From Verrucomicrobiota bacterium (lineage in GTDB: Bacteria > Verrucomicrobiota > Verrucomicrobiia > Verrucomicrobiales > Verrucomicrobiaceae): a stretch of 64,000 bases of DNA. The notes beneath the pieces were generated by a model. That model was not told the DNA's origin, did no database searches, and worked only from the letters and a program-made list of their open reading frames with translations. Where the stretch lies: contig JAFLEI010000018.1 in assembly GCA_017301975.1 (NCBI GenBank), positions 1 through 64,000 on the forward strand. The letters run 5' to 3'. The position numbers and the translations under genes are program-made. Each line of letters starts with the position of its first letter. The stretch's first letter is position 1. Of the stretch, positions 1 to 7,394 are shown piece after piece.

Positions 1-136
1 ACTTGGACTTTGGTAGGGAATCCCATATCAAGATATACTAGTTACCTAACTAGACTAATGTCCACACGAAAATGATCATTTTTCATCGCTTCTCTGCGCA
101 CTTGTCTAGTCAAAGGCCAAACTCCAGCCGCCCGTC

Positions 137-179
137 GGTATCATGATACCGGTTTGATACCAATTTGATACTTGATACC
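137..179. repeat. GATACC palindrome and iteron cluster
   Basis: A perfect 14-bp palindrome (GGTATCATGATACC, 137-150) is followed by three direct half-site copies: TTTGATACC at 153-161, TTTGATACT at 164-172 and TTGATACC at 172-179. This is the pattern of an operator or iteron array bound by a dimeric protein. Which protein binds it is unknown, and there is no gene within 450 bp downstream. Confidence 0.7.
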
Positions 180-266
180 GTGGGTCGAGAGCGGCATTTT
201 GCATGGCAACAAATGTAACGATTAATTCGTTTCTATCGCTGCTTGAACGACGCTCCACGGAGCCTT

Positions 267-395
267 CAGGGTCACAGGGTCAAATCGGGTTCAAAATGGA
301 TTTTGACCCTCAGGGTCACAGGTTCATGGGTTCACACCCTTTATATAGGGTGTGAACCCATGACCCTGACCCACGGGTGAACCTGAAATGAACCT
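267..395. repeat. GGGT(T)CA iteron cluster with long perfect hairpin
   Basis: The octamers CAGGGTCA, CGGGTTCA, CAGGTTCA and TGGGTTCA recur in both orientations across this stretch. Two copies form a perfect inverted repeat with 16-bp arms (325-340 and 347-362) around a TTATAT centre. A further near-palindrome lies around 288-309. The density of sites resembles a plasmid or phage origin, or a multi-site operator. No replication initiator gene is adjacent. Nothing else recognisable lies between here and the gene at 633. Confidence 0.7.
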
Positions 396-466
396 GGCTC
401 CCACGCGTGGGTGGGAATGAAAACTCAGTCCCATGGCCCCACCCCAGCCACCGGGACGCTGGCTGG

Positions 467-510
467 AAGTTGCCGAGTTGCCACCCCTAAGCGTGGAAAC
501 TTGGCAACTT
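467..510. repeat. 18-bp stem hairpin, copy 1 (ACCCCTAAGC loop)
   Basis: The arms at 467-484 and 493-510 pair with two mismatches and are built of GTTGCC/GGCAAC and TTCC/GGAA repeats. The loop region holds ACCCCTAAGC (483-492). A second hairpin at 961-1010 carries the same loop in the opposite orientation. Confidence 0.75.
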
Positions 511-632
511 GGCGCCGACGGCCTCACGGATGCGGATGGCAAAGGTGCAGCGGCCTTCTCGCGCTCCGTGCGCTTCGGGCTGGCAGAAGTCCGTGCGGCG
601 TTGTAGAAAAGGGTCCCCTGCTCTTCCTGCCT

Positions 633-857
633 ATGAACTTCCCCGCCCTTCCCCGCGATAGCAAAACTTGGAAGGTGGCGGCAGTGGTGGCCATGGGGTT
701 GTTTGTGGTCGTGTCCGTGGTTGCCCTGGCGGAGCGGTGGCTGCACCCGGAGCGTGCCCAGCACGAAAGGCGCAGCGGGCACCCGGAGCGCCTGCATCGA
801 GGTGCCAAACCGTCGGAGGTGGAGCGCCAGTTTGAGGAATTTCGGCAGAAGCACTGA
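633..857 (+). CDS. small membrane protein, unknown function
   Basis: This 74-residue protein is not one I recognise. It has a short polar N-terminus, one hydrophobic helix at about residues 14-31 (VAAVVAMGLFVVVSVVAL) and a very basic, His/Arg-rich C-terminal half. That pattern suggests a single-pass inner-membrane protein with a cytosolic basic tail. The frame is open from 411, but the upstream part is Arg/Gly-rich low-complexity and covers a hairpin, so I place the start at the ATG at 633. The gene is bracketed by two hairpins (467-510 and 961-1010) with the same loop in opposite orientation. The reverse strand has comparable open frames here, so coding status is moderate. Confidence 0.45.
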   Translation: MNFPALPRDSKTWKVAAVVAMGLFVVVSVVALAERWLHPERAQHERRSGHPERLHRGAKPSEVERQFEEFRQKH

Positions 858-879
858 CTGCGGCTGGGCGCGATGAGCT

Positions 880-935
880 GGAAGGACAGGCCGGGGGCGC
901 TGTCTCCCATGGACAGCCGGGACGGCTATCCTCCT
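880..935. repeat. 56-bp direct repeat, copy 1
   Basis: This segment recurs almost unchanged at 1204-1260. It contains two small internal hairpins, GGACAG...CTGTCT and AGCCGGGACGGCT. It probably belongs to a dispersed intergenic repeat family. Confidence 0.7.
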
Positions 936-960
936 GTCTTCGCCGTCTCCATAAGAGCTG

Positions 961-1010
961 GAAAAGTTTCCAAGTTTCCGTGCTTAGGGGTGGAAACTTG
1001 GAAACTTTTC
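961..1010. repeat. 19-bp perfect hairpin, copy 2 (ACCCCTAAGC loop, inverted)
   Basis: The arms at 961-979 and 992-1010 are perfectly complementary and made of tandem AAGTTTCC units. The 12-nt loop contains GCTTAGGGGT, the exact reverse complement of the loop motif at 483-492. No T-run follows, so this is not a typical intrinsic terminator. Confidence 0.8.
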
Positions 1011-1203
1011 AGGACGTGGCAGCAGGGGGCCTGAGGAGGCTGCAGCGGGGCCGCCGCCGAGCGAGGAGGTTAGGCCTCCGGCCTGACCGAGGATTGAGGC
1101 GTCCCGCCTTGGTTGGGGGGGGCTGAGGCGTTGCGGAGAGCTTGTGCATGGCGCGGTGGGCAGGAACGCAGGCACCTTGGGACACCGACGGAGTGCTGGG
1201 GTG

Positions 1204-1260
1204 GGAAGGACAGGCCGGAGGCGCTGTCTCCCGATGACAGCCGGGACGGCTATCCTCCTT
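1204..1260. repeat. 56-bp direct repeat, copy 2
   Basis: This is the second copy of the element at 880-935, differing mainly by a short change in the middle. The region 858-1539 otherwise shows only a GGTTAGGCC/GGCCTGACC stem near 1067-1088 and no convincing gene. Confidence 0.7.
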
Positions 1261-1367
1261 GCTTCTGAGCCCCCTTCAGGATGAATGGGACCGGGCGCAC
1301 AAAACTGAGCCGGATTGGCCATGTGCCTCCCAAGATGCCTGCATGAAGCGCCCTTCGAGAGCTTATA

Positions 1368-1383
1368 TTTAATATGTGTTAAA
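1368..1383. promoter_or_regulatory. TTTAA-N6-TTAAA palindromic motif
   Basis: TTTAA-TATGTG-TTAAA. Related sites with the same 6-bp spacing occur at 3514-3529 and 3778-3793, and the spacers are similar (TATGTG, GATGTG, GCTATG). This is a possible operator, but no regulator is identified. Confidence 0.35.
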
Positions 1384-1539
1384 TAGATATACCTGCTTCA
1401 CTCTTTGATGTTTAACGGCATGAGGCGGGGTCCTGCCCCGTGGTTTCGCCGTTCAACAGGGGCATCACTCGAGTGCCTGCCTCGTCCCCTTTCCCCGCCA
1501 ATAGAAGTGAGGGGTTTGGCATGGAGTTTCGAGCGCCAC

Positions 1540-2161
1540 TCACGCCGTCTGAGCGTAGCGCAGCCGGCTGTAAAGTCCGGCCATCCCTGAGAGCACGAGT
1601 CCGGCGCAAAACAGGGGCCATGCCAGCCTGGGCTCAAGGGTCGGTGGGTGCAGGACGATGATCAGGAAGCCCAGCATGCATGCCCCACGGGTGAGGCCAT
1701 ACAACACATGGCTGCCCGGCCTGCGGTCCAAAGACATAGCTGCCAAGCAGCATGCCCCACACCGCCAGGCTGAAGCCGACACTCCACTTCGGCCAGCCGT
1801 ATTCGAGCAGGGCAAACTCGGGGTGCGCCGAGTCATACCGGACGGTGACCGGGCTGCCGGCGCTCAGGGACTCTGCGAGCTTGCCGGCACCGGACTCGTA
1901 GCCGCTGCCGCTGATCCAACCGGCCCGGACCCGGTCGGTTTCGTAGCTGCGTCCATCCACCGAGTAGCGGTACCGAATGAGAGAGCGCGTGTTGCCACGG
2001 TGACTCTTTGGCTGAGAGGAGATGACCCTGCCTTGGGCGGTCGAATCAGCCCGCCACAAGTGCCACGAGGAGACGCAGAACTCCAGCGGCATCATGAAGA
2101 GCAGCGCGAGGAACAAGGGCACAAAGATGACAGCGGCTGCTATTCCGAGGATGTATCGCAT
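1540..2161 (-). pseudogene. DUF3592-like membrane protein, apparent frameshift
   Basis: The N-terminal part reads as an intact DUF3592-type protein. It has a TM helix at residues 1-30, a soluble stretch with the RYRYSVDG and YDSAHPEF segments typical of the family, and a second TM helix (WSVGFSLAVWGMLLGSYVFG). Near 1715-1735 the frame then loses its hydrophobic character. The neighbouring frame continues with a convincing double TM segment (ACMLGFLIIVLHP and AWPLFCAGLVLSGMAGLY) that ends at 1540. I therefore read it as one gene broken by a single indel. A sequencing error would look the same. If the frame is not broken, the alternative product is 175 residues (1634-2161). Confidence 0.55.
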
Positions 2162-2534
2162 GGCGATGCCGTGAAGTGGGCGAACAGGGTGGCGGATGGT
2201 CGGCTTTGTCGGATGTCTCCCGCTGCCGTGATGGCGGAGGAATGAGAGTTATTAATGGCGCGATGCTAACCGCATTCCCTCATTTCGCGCAAGAAGCTCG
2301 TTGAATCGCCCAAGAGCCCCCCCCGGCACGGGATCTCTCAGCGAGAACTCAGCACCGTCCCACGCGGGTCGCAGTGACGTGCTGCGCTGTATTTAGGGGC
2401 TCATGTGACTAAAAAATGGATTTATAAGTCCCTGCTGTGGTGGAATTCCTGCTAGCAGTCTGAGGCTCAAACCCGGCTCTCGTTCACCCGAGGCCTGTCC
2501 ATTTCCATTGGTTCGTTGAACGCCGATGCTCCCC

Positions 2535-2852
2535 ATGAGCGATCCCTCCCTCTCTAAAAAACTTCGTGAATCCCTGAGCAAGGCGGGGCATTTCGTGTCG
2601 CGAGCCATCCTGATCACCCCCCAGAAGGTGGAAGGAACCGTCATTTTTGATCAGAAAGACGGTCAGTCCGTCAATCGCGGGGATTTCATTCCTTCCCAAC
2701 CGAACGTGGTGATTGCTGAAAATGAGCGCTGCCAGCTGCTGCTGGGGAAGTCGAACGTGGTTCTCAATGTGCGGATAAGCCGAGGGCGCTCCAGGGCGCT
2801 CGAGGAAGAGCATTTCCGCTTCGAAGTCGTTGTCTGGGAATCCATGGCCTGA
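2535..2852 (+). CDS. hypothetical protein (105 aa)
   Basis: I do not recognise this protein. It is soluble with mixed charge, opens with MSDPSLSKKLRESLSK and has a central beta-rich stretch (VEGTVIFDQ). There is no signal peptide or membrane helix. The in-frame ATG at 2526 is an alternative start. It stands alone, with 370 bp of featureless sequence upstream (2162-2534) and 210 bp downstream. The reverse strand has overlapping open frames, so coding status is only moderately sure. Confidence 0.5.
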   Translation: MSDPSLSKKLRESLSKAGHFVSRAILITPQKVEGTVIFDQKDGQSVNRGDFIPSQPNVVIAENERCQLLLGKSNVVLNVRISRGRSRALEEEHFRFEVVVWESMA

Positions 2853-3063
2853 GCTTTGGCAGCCTCATGGTGAAGGCAGGCGGGCGGGTTTCGGGAAGGG
2901 GGCACTCGATCCAGCCAAGGCAGGCGTGGAGATATGAAGACTTGTTTAAACGAACAGTCCTCGGTTCAGGGGTAGATCAGATCCGTTCAATCCTTTCGTA
3001 AGTTTTCGTCCCCCAGCTCTCGGGTCGTGGTCCGATTTCATGGGTGTTAGGAGATAAACGACC

Positions 3064-3252
3064 ATGAAAACCTTCAAAGTAATACTCAATATCGGAGGCG
3101 CATCCTTCATCCCGGCAGAGCGCTGGGAGAAGGTGGACCAATGGTATAAGTTCTACCGGGATGATTCCGTGATCGCCGAATTTGCAGCCGCCTGGGTGGT
3201 CAGGATCGAGGAACGCGAAATCCCGAACGGTTCCAAAGACACTACTCAGTAG
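3064..3252 (+). CDS. small hypothetical protein (62 aa)
   Basis: I do not recognise this 62-residue protein. It is compact and aromatic-rich (ERWEKVDQWYKFYRDDSV) with alternating hydrophobic residues that suggest a small alpha/beta fold and no membrane segment. A good ribosome binding site (AGGAG about 10 bases before the ATG) supports translation, which is notable because most genes in this window lack one. The 660 bp that follow (3253-3915) hold no convincing gene, only AT-rich patches with two TTAA-N6-TTAA motifs. Confidence 0.6.
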   Translation: MKTFKVILNIGGASFIPAERWEKVDQWYKFYRDDSVIAEFAAAWVVRIEEREIPNGSKDTTQ

Positions 3253-3513
3253 CCCTGTCTCCTCCTTCGGACACGGGCCTTTCTGGCGAACTCCGTGATC
3301 CGACACTCTCCCCCCCCTTGGCCAACCCGCCCACAGACCGCCGCAAAGCCAGGCAGCCCACCTGCCCCCCCCGCTCTGCGGCGGTCCTGTTTCTGGCCTT
3401 GGCGGCTGGTTCCGCCTCCTCGCCTGCGGTGCCTCCGATTGAGCTCTTATTGTGAATTTCGCGGAGGATTCCTAGCCTTATTTCCTGCATTTTTGATGCT
3501 TGGAAAATACATG

Positions 3514-3529
3514 GTTAAGATGTGTTAAC
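3514..3529. promoter_or_regulatory. GTTAA-N6-TTAAC palindromic motif
   Basis: This is a perfect inverted repeat GTTAA-GATGTG-TTAAC, the clearest of the three related sites (see 1368 and 3778). It lies in the gene-free stretch 3253-3915. Confidence 0.4.
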
Positions 3530-3777
3530 AATGTCTAATCATCTTATGCTGAGATTAATATGCGGGTGTCTGACGGCGGAATTCATGTGTCAGGTTAATG
3601 TTCCACGGCCGAGGGAGGGGCGAAATACTGCCTTCTCCAAAAGCCGATGGATAAACCTGTGCCACCTCGCACCGCCAGCGCGTCCCGTAACCTCTTGAAA
3701 TGCCCGCCGAATGGGCGAACAAGGGCGACGTTCGGCAGCCCCAAACGTTCTTCGATCAGGAGTTGGGTGAATGTATG

Positions 3778-3793
3778 TTTAAGCTATGTTAAT
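3778..3793. promoter_or_regulatory. TTTAA-N6-TTAAT motif
   Basis: This is the third, weaker copy of the TTAA-N6-TTAA motif. It lies in an AT-rich patch that is itself bounded by TGTATG and CATACA. Confidence 0.3.
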
Positions 3794-3915
3794 ATTACAT
3801 ACACCCTTCTTTATCTGACCATTACGGCGTTGGGCCGTCAGGCTGAAACGGGAGCTTCGGCAGGTTTCCGCAGAGAATCGCTGGGAACCTAGCGCTACGC
3901 CACGGGGATGCCGCT

Positions 3916-5199
3916 TCACGCGATCTTCCACGCCTCGCGCATCGGCCGGAGGAGCATCTGATTGGCCTGCTCGTCGTTTTCAAAGCGTTCGGTCTTGGGA
4001 TCGAACTTCAGAGGGCGCTTGAGCACGGCGGAGATGGCCCCCATGTGGCAGGTGGTGGCGGCACGCTGGGCGATCTCGGCTGTGGCGGCGGTGCGGCCCC
4101 GGGAGTACACGGCATCGATGAAGTTGCGGTGGTGGTTCTTGGAGGCGTAGAGCTTCACATCGCTGTCCTTGAGCTTGGCGCGCAGGATGTTGTCATCGCT
4201 GGCTTTGAGGACTTCGGACTCGGTGTAGATCCAGCCCTCGCTGCCGATGAATTTGGTGCCCCACTTGGTCTTATCGTCCGTGCTGGTCATGACCACGCGC
4301 AGGCCGTTGGCGTACTGGTATTCGATGCGGAAGCTCTCGGCGGCATCGTAGATGCCCTGGTCGCGGCGCTTCACCTCGGTGGCGCTGACTTCGGTGGGCG
4401 TGGTTTCGTCCATTCCGGCACCCCATTGGGCCACGTCCAGGAAATGGGCACCCCAGTCGGTGATGTAGCCGGGGGCGTATTCTTCGATCCAGCGGAAGTT
4501 GAAATGACAGCGCGCCGCCGTGTAGGGCTTTTCTGCCGCAGGGCCAAGCCACATGGCGTAATCGAAGTGGGCGGGCACGGGCTCGGTGGCCTCCAGGCCG
4601 GTGTGGCCGCCGCGGATGGCAAACTTCCCAGGCACGCCGATCTCGATTTCCTTGAGCTGGCCGATGTAGCCGTTGCGCACGCGCTCGCAGGCCATGCGCA
4701 CCTTCAGGCCGGAGCGCCGCCAGGTGCCGCACTGCAGCACGCGCTTGTTTTCCTTCACCGCCCGGCAGATGGCGCGGCCTTCGACGATGCTGGCGCCGAG
4801 GGGCTTCTCTGAATACAGGTCCTTGCCCGCTTTCGCTGCGGCGATGGCCACATTGGAGTGCCAGTGGTCGGGCGTGGCGTTCATCACGGCGTCCACGTCC
4901 TTGCGCGCCAGCACCTCGCGGAAGTCTTTGAAGATCGCGCTCTCCGGCAGTCCGGCCAGTTTTGCGGCTGCGGCAGCGTGTTGGGAGTCCACATCGCAAA
5001 TGGCGACGACCTGCACGCGTTCGTCCGCCATCAGCGCCCTCAGGTTGCTCGTCCCCTGCCCGCCCACGCCGATGCAGGCCAGCCGCACTTTCTCATTGGG
5101 CGACACCGCGCCCGCCCTGCCAAGCGTGGCGGCGGAGACGATGAAAGGGACGGCGGTGCTAAGAAATTGACGACGAGTGGGCGAGGCAGAGTCAGGCAT
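3916..5199 (-). CDS. Tat-exported Gfo/Idh/MocA family oxidoreductase
   Basis: This NAD(P)-dependent dehydrogenase probably acts on sugars or cyclitols outside the cytoplasm. The N-terminus carries a twin-arginine signal (SPTRRQFLSTAVPFIVSAATLG). It is followed by a Rossmann motif (ACIGVGGQGTSNLRAL), the NATPDHWHSNVAIAAAKAG stretch and the family's EKPLG motif with its catalytic lysine. A C-terminal substrate domain follows (FRWIEEYAPGYITDWGAHFLDVAQW). The length, about 427 residues, is normal. I place the start at 5199, directly before the Tat motif; an ATG at 5232 has a better-spaced AGGTG and is an alternative. It is divergent from the esterase gene at 5258, with 58 bp between them, so the two may share control. 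Confidence 0.92.
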   Translation of the reverse strand: MPDSASPTRRQFLSTAVPFIVSAATLGRAGAVSPNEKVRLACIGVGGQGTSNLRALMADERVQVVAICDVDSQHAAAAAKLAGLPESAIFKDFREVLARKDVDAVMNATPDHWHSNVAIAAAKAGKDLYSEKPLGASIVEGRAICRAVKENKRVLQCGTWRRSGLKVRMACERVRNGYIGQLKEIEIGVPGKFAIRGGHTGLEATEPVPAHFDYAMWLGPAAEKPYTAARCHFNFRWIEEYAPGYITDWGAHFLDVAQWGAGMDETTPTEVSATEVKRRDQGIYDAAESFRIEYQYANGLRVVMTSTDDKTKWGTKFIGSEGWIYTESEVLKASDDNILRAKLKDSDVKLYASKNHHRNFIDAVYSRGRTAATAEIAQRAATTCHMGAISAVLKRPLKFDPKTERFENDEQANQMLLRPMREAWKIA

Positions 5200-5257
5200 G
5201 GGAAAGAAACGCAGATCCACTCCGATATTCATCATTCACCTGAAAACTCTGCCACAC

Positions 5258-7372
5258 ATGGATTCCACCCCCCTGCCCCGCCGCCGTGACTTTCTGCAAA
5301 CCACCGGCCTGGGCCTGATGAGCCTGCCGGTGCTGCAGACCTTCTTTGGCAGCACGGGCAGTGCGTTGGCGCAGACCGCAGCCAAAGCTCCAGCGGCCAC
5401 AGCATCCGCCGCTACCATTCCCGCCCTGAACCGCTTCCCGCGCATGATGCAGGAGTGGCTGGTGGCCGAGGTGCGCGCTGCCGAAAAGCGCGGCAATGCA
5501 CGCCGCGAAGCTTTGCACACGAAGGCCGATGCCGAGGCTTATGTGAAATCGGTGCAGGAGCGCATTCGCGAATGCTTTGGCCCCTTGCCGGAAAAAACAC
5601 CGCTGAATGCGAAGGTGACGAAGACTCTGGAGCGCGACCGCTACCGCATTGAAAACATCACCTTCGAGAGCCGCCCGGGTTATCTGGTCACGGGAAACCT
5701 CTACCTGCCCACCGGCGGCAAGGGCAAGGTGCCGGGCGTGATCGGCACCTGCGGTCACTCGCTCAATGGCAAGGCGGCGGAGGCTTACCAAAGCTTTGCG
5801 CAGGGCCTCGCACGACAGGGGCAGGCCTGCTTCCTGATCGATCCCGTGGGCCAGGGCGAGCGCTTTCAGTTTCTCAATGAGAAGCTCGGCTCCCGCCTCG
5901 GCGGTGGCACCACGGAGCACAATCAGATGGGAGCACCCCAGGCGCTGGTGGGCGAATTTCTCGGCACCTGGTTCGTGTGGGACGCGATGCGTGCGCTGGA
6001 CTACCTCATCACCCGGCCGGAGATCGATACCAAGCATCTCGGAGTCACCGGCAACTCCGGCGGCGGCACCCAAACCACCTGGCTCTGCGGGCTGGAGCCC
6101 CGCTTCACCATGGGCGCACCCTCCTGCTTTGTGACCACCTTCCGCCGCGATGCTGAAAATGAACTGCCGCAGGACATGGAGCAGTGCCCGCCGCGTGTGC
6201 TGGCGCAGGATCTCGACCACTGCGATTTCCTCGCCGCCATGGCGCCGAAGCCGGTCATCATTCTGGCGCAGGAAAAGGACTTCTTCGACAATCGCGGCTC
6301 CACGGAAAGCTATGAGCGCCTGAAGAAGCTCTACACGCTGCTCGGCAAGCCGGAGAGCATCCAGCTTCACATCGGCCCCGATCCGCACGGCTACACACAG
6401 TCGAACCGCGAGGCGATGTACAAGTTCTTTGGCAAAGCCACCGGCATTCCTGCCGCAGCCGCCGAACCGGCGATCACGCTGGAAAAAGACGCGGACCTGC
6501 TCTGCACTCCCAAGGGGCAGGTGGCGGAGTCGGGCTCGCGCACGCTGATGAGCTTCACGCGGGAGAAGGCGGATGACCTGGCCGCCAAGCGCAAGCCGCT
6601 GAGTGGTGATGCTTTGCAGAAAGCCGTGCGTCAGGTGCTGAAGCTGCCCGCGCTTGCGGATTCCGCACCGGACTACCGCATCCTGCGCAGCGTCGGCGCA
6701 CGCAAGTATCCCACCAAGGGCTACTGCACCTACGCCGTGGAGACGGAGCCGATGATTCACGCCCTCGTCACACGCCTGAGTGATGAAGCCCTCACCTCGC
6801 GCCTGCCGCGTGGTCAGAGCAAGGCGGTGCTGTACATCTCCCATCGGTCCGCCGATGCCGAGCTGCGCGGCGATCCTTTTGTGAAGGAGCTCATTGCCGC
6901 CGCGCCGGATGCCGCCTTTTTCGCCTGCGATGTGCGTGGCATGGGCGACTCCCAGCCGGACACCTGCGGTGCGAATCAATTCCTCGGGCTCTACGGCAGC
7001 CACTACTTTTACGCCGCCTACAGCCAGATGCTCGATCGCCCGCTGCTGGGGCAGCGCGTCTTGGATGTGCTGCGCGTCCTCCAGCTCCTCGCTGCGGCGG
7101 GGCACACGGAGATTCACCTCGCCGGGCAGGGCTGGGGAGCGCTGCCGGCCGCCTTGGCCGCGCTGCTGACCCCCGCTGTGAAACAGGTCACGCTGAAGCA
7201 TGCGCTGGCCTCCTTTCACGATCTCGCGTCTCATGAGGACCAGCAGTGGCCGAATGCCTTCATGCTTCCTCATGTGCTGGCACACTTTGATCTTCCCACC
7301 TGCTACGAAGCGCTTCAAAAGCAGAACCTGCAGCTCATCGAGCCCTGGTCCGCCGCCGATGGCATGAAGTGA
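5258..7372 (+). CDS. Tat-exported two-domain alpha/beta hydrolase (acetylxylan-esterase-like)
   Basis: This 704-residue exported protein has a twin-arginine signal (PRRRDFLQTTGLGLMSLP). The first hydrolase domain, about residues 130-440, shows the nucleophile elbow GNSGGG, a later acidic stretch (AQEKDFFDNRG) and the catalytic histidine in GPDPHGY, as in acetylxylan-esterase-type hydrolases. A second hydrolase-like domain at about 530-700 has GQGWG where the nucleophile elbow should be, so the serine is missing and this half is probably not catalytic. The start at 5258 places the Tat motif at the N-terminus. The transporter gene follows after only 22 bp, suggesting joint release and uptake of a carbohydrate-derived ligand. 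Confidence 0.88.
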   Translation: MDSTPLPRRRDFLQTTGLGLMSLPVLQTFFGSTGSALAQTAAKAPAATASAATIPALNRFPRMMQEWLVAEVRAAEKRGNARREALHTKADAEAYVKSVQERIRECFGPLPEKTPLNAKVTKTLERDRYRIENITFESRPGYLVTGNLYLPTGGKGKVPGVIGTCGHSLNGKAAEAYQSFAQGLARQGQACFLIDPVGQGERFQFLNEKLGSRLGGGTTEHNQMGAPQALVGEFLGTWFVWDAMRALDYLITRPEIDTKHLGVTGNSGGGTQTTWLCGLEPRFTMGAPSCFVTTFRRDAENELPQDMEQCPPRVLAQDLDHCDFLAAMAPKPVIILAQEKDFFDNRGSTESYERLKKLYTLLGKPESIQLHIGPDPHGYTQSNREAMYKFFGKATGIPAAAAEPAITLEKDADLLCTPKGQVAESGSRTLMSFTREKADDLAAKRKPLSGDALQKAVRQVLKLPALADSAPDYRILRSVGARKYPTKGYCTYAVETEPMIHALVTRLSDEALTSRLPRGQSKAVLYISHRSADAELRGDPFVKELIAAAPDAAFFACDVRGMGDSQPDTCGANQFLGLYGSHYFYAAYSQMLDRPLLGQRVLDVLRVLQLLAAAGHTEIHLAGQGWGALPAALAALLTPAVKQVTLKHALASFHDLASHEDQQWPNAFMLPHVLAHFDLPTCYEALQKQNLQLIEPWSAADGMK

Positions 7373-7394
7373 CATTTTACCACATACCCTCCCC

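Noticed and set aside
984..1322. 112-residue reverse-strand ORF
   Set aside because: It lies across intergenic repeats and has low-complexity composition without domains.
3647..3892. 81-residue + strand ORF
   Set aside because: No start site, no domain and poor composition; it falls in a gene-free AT-rich patch.
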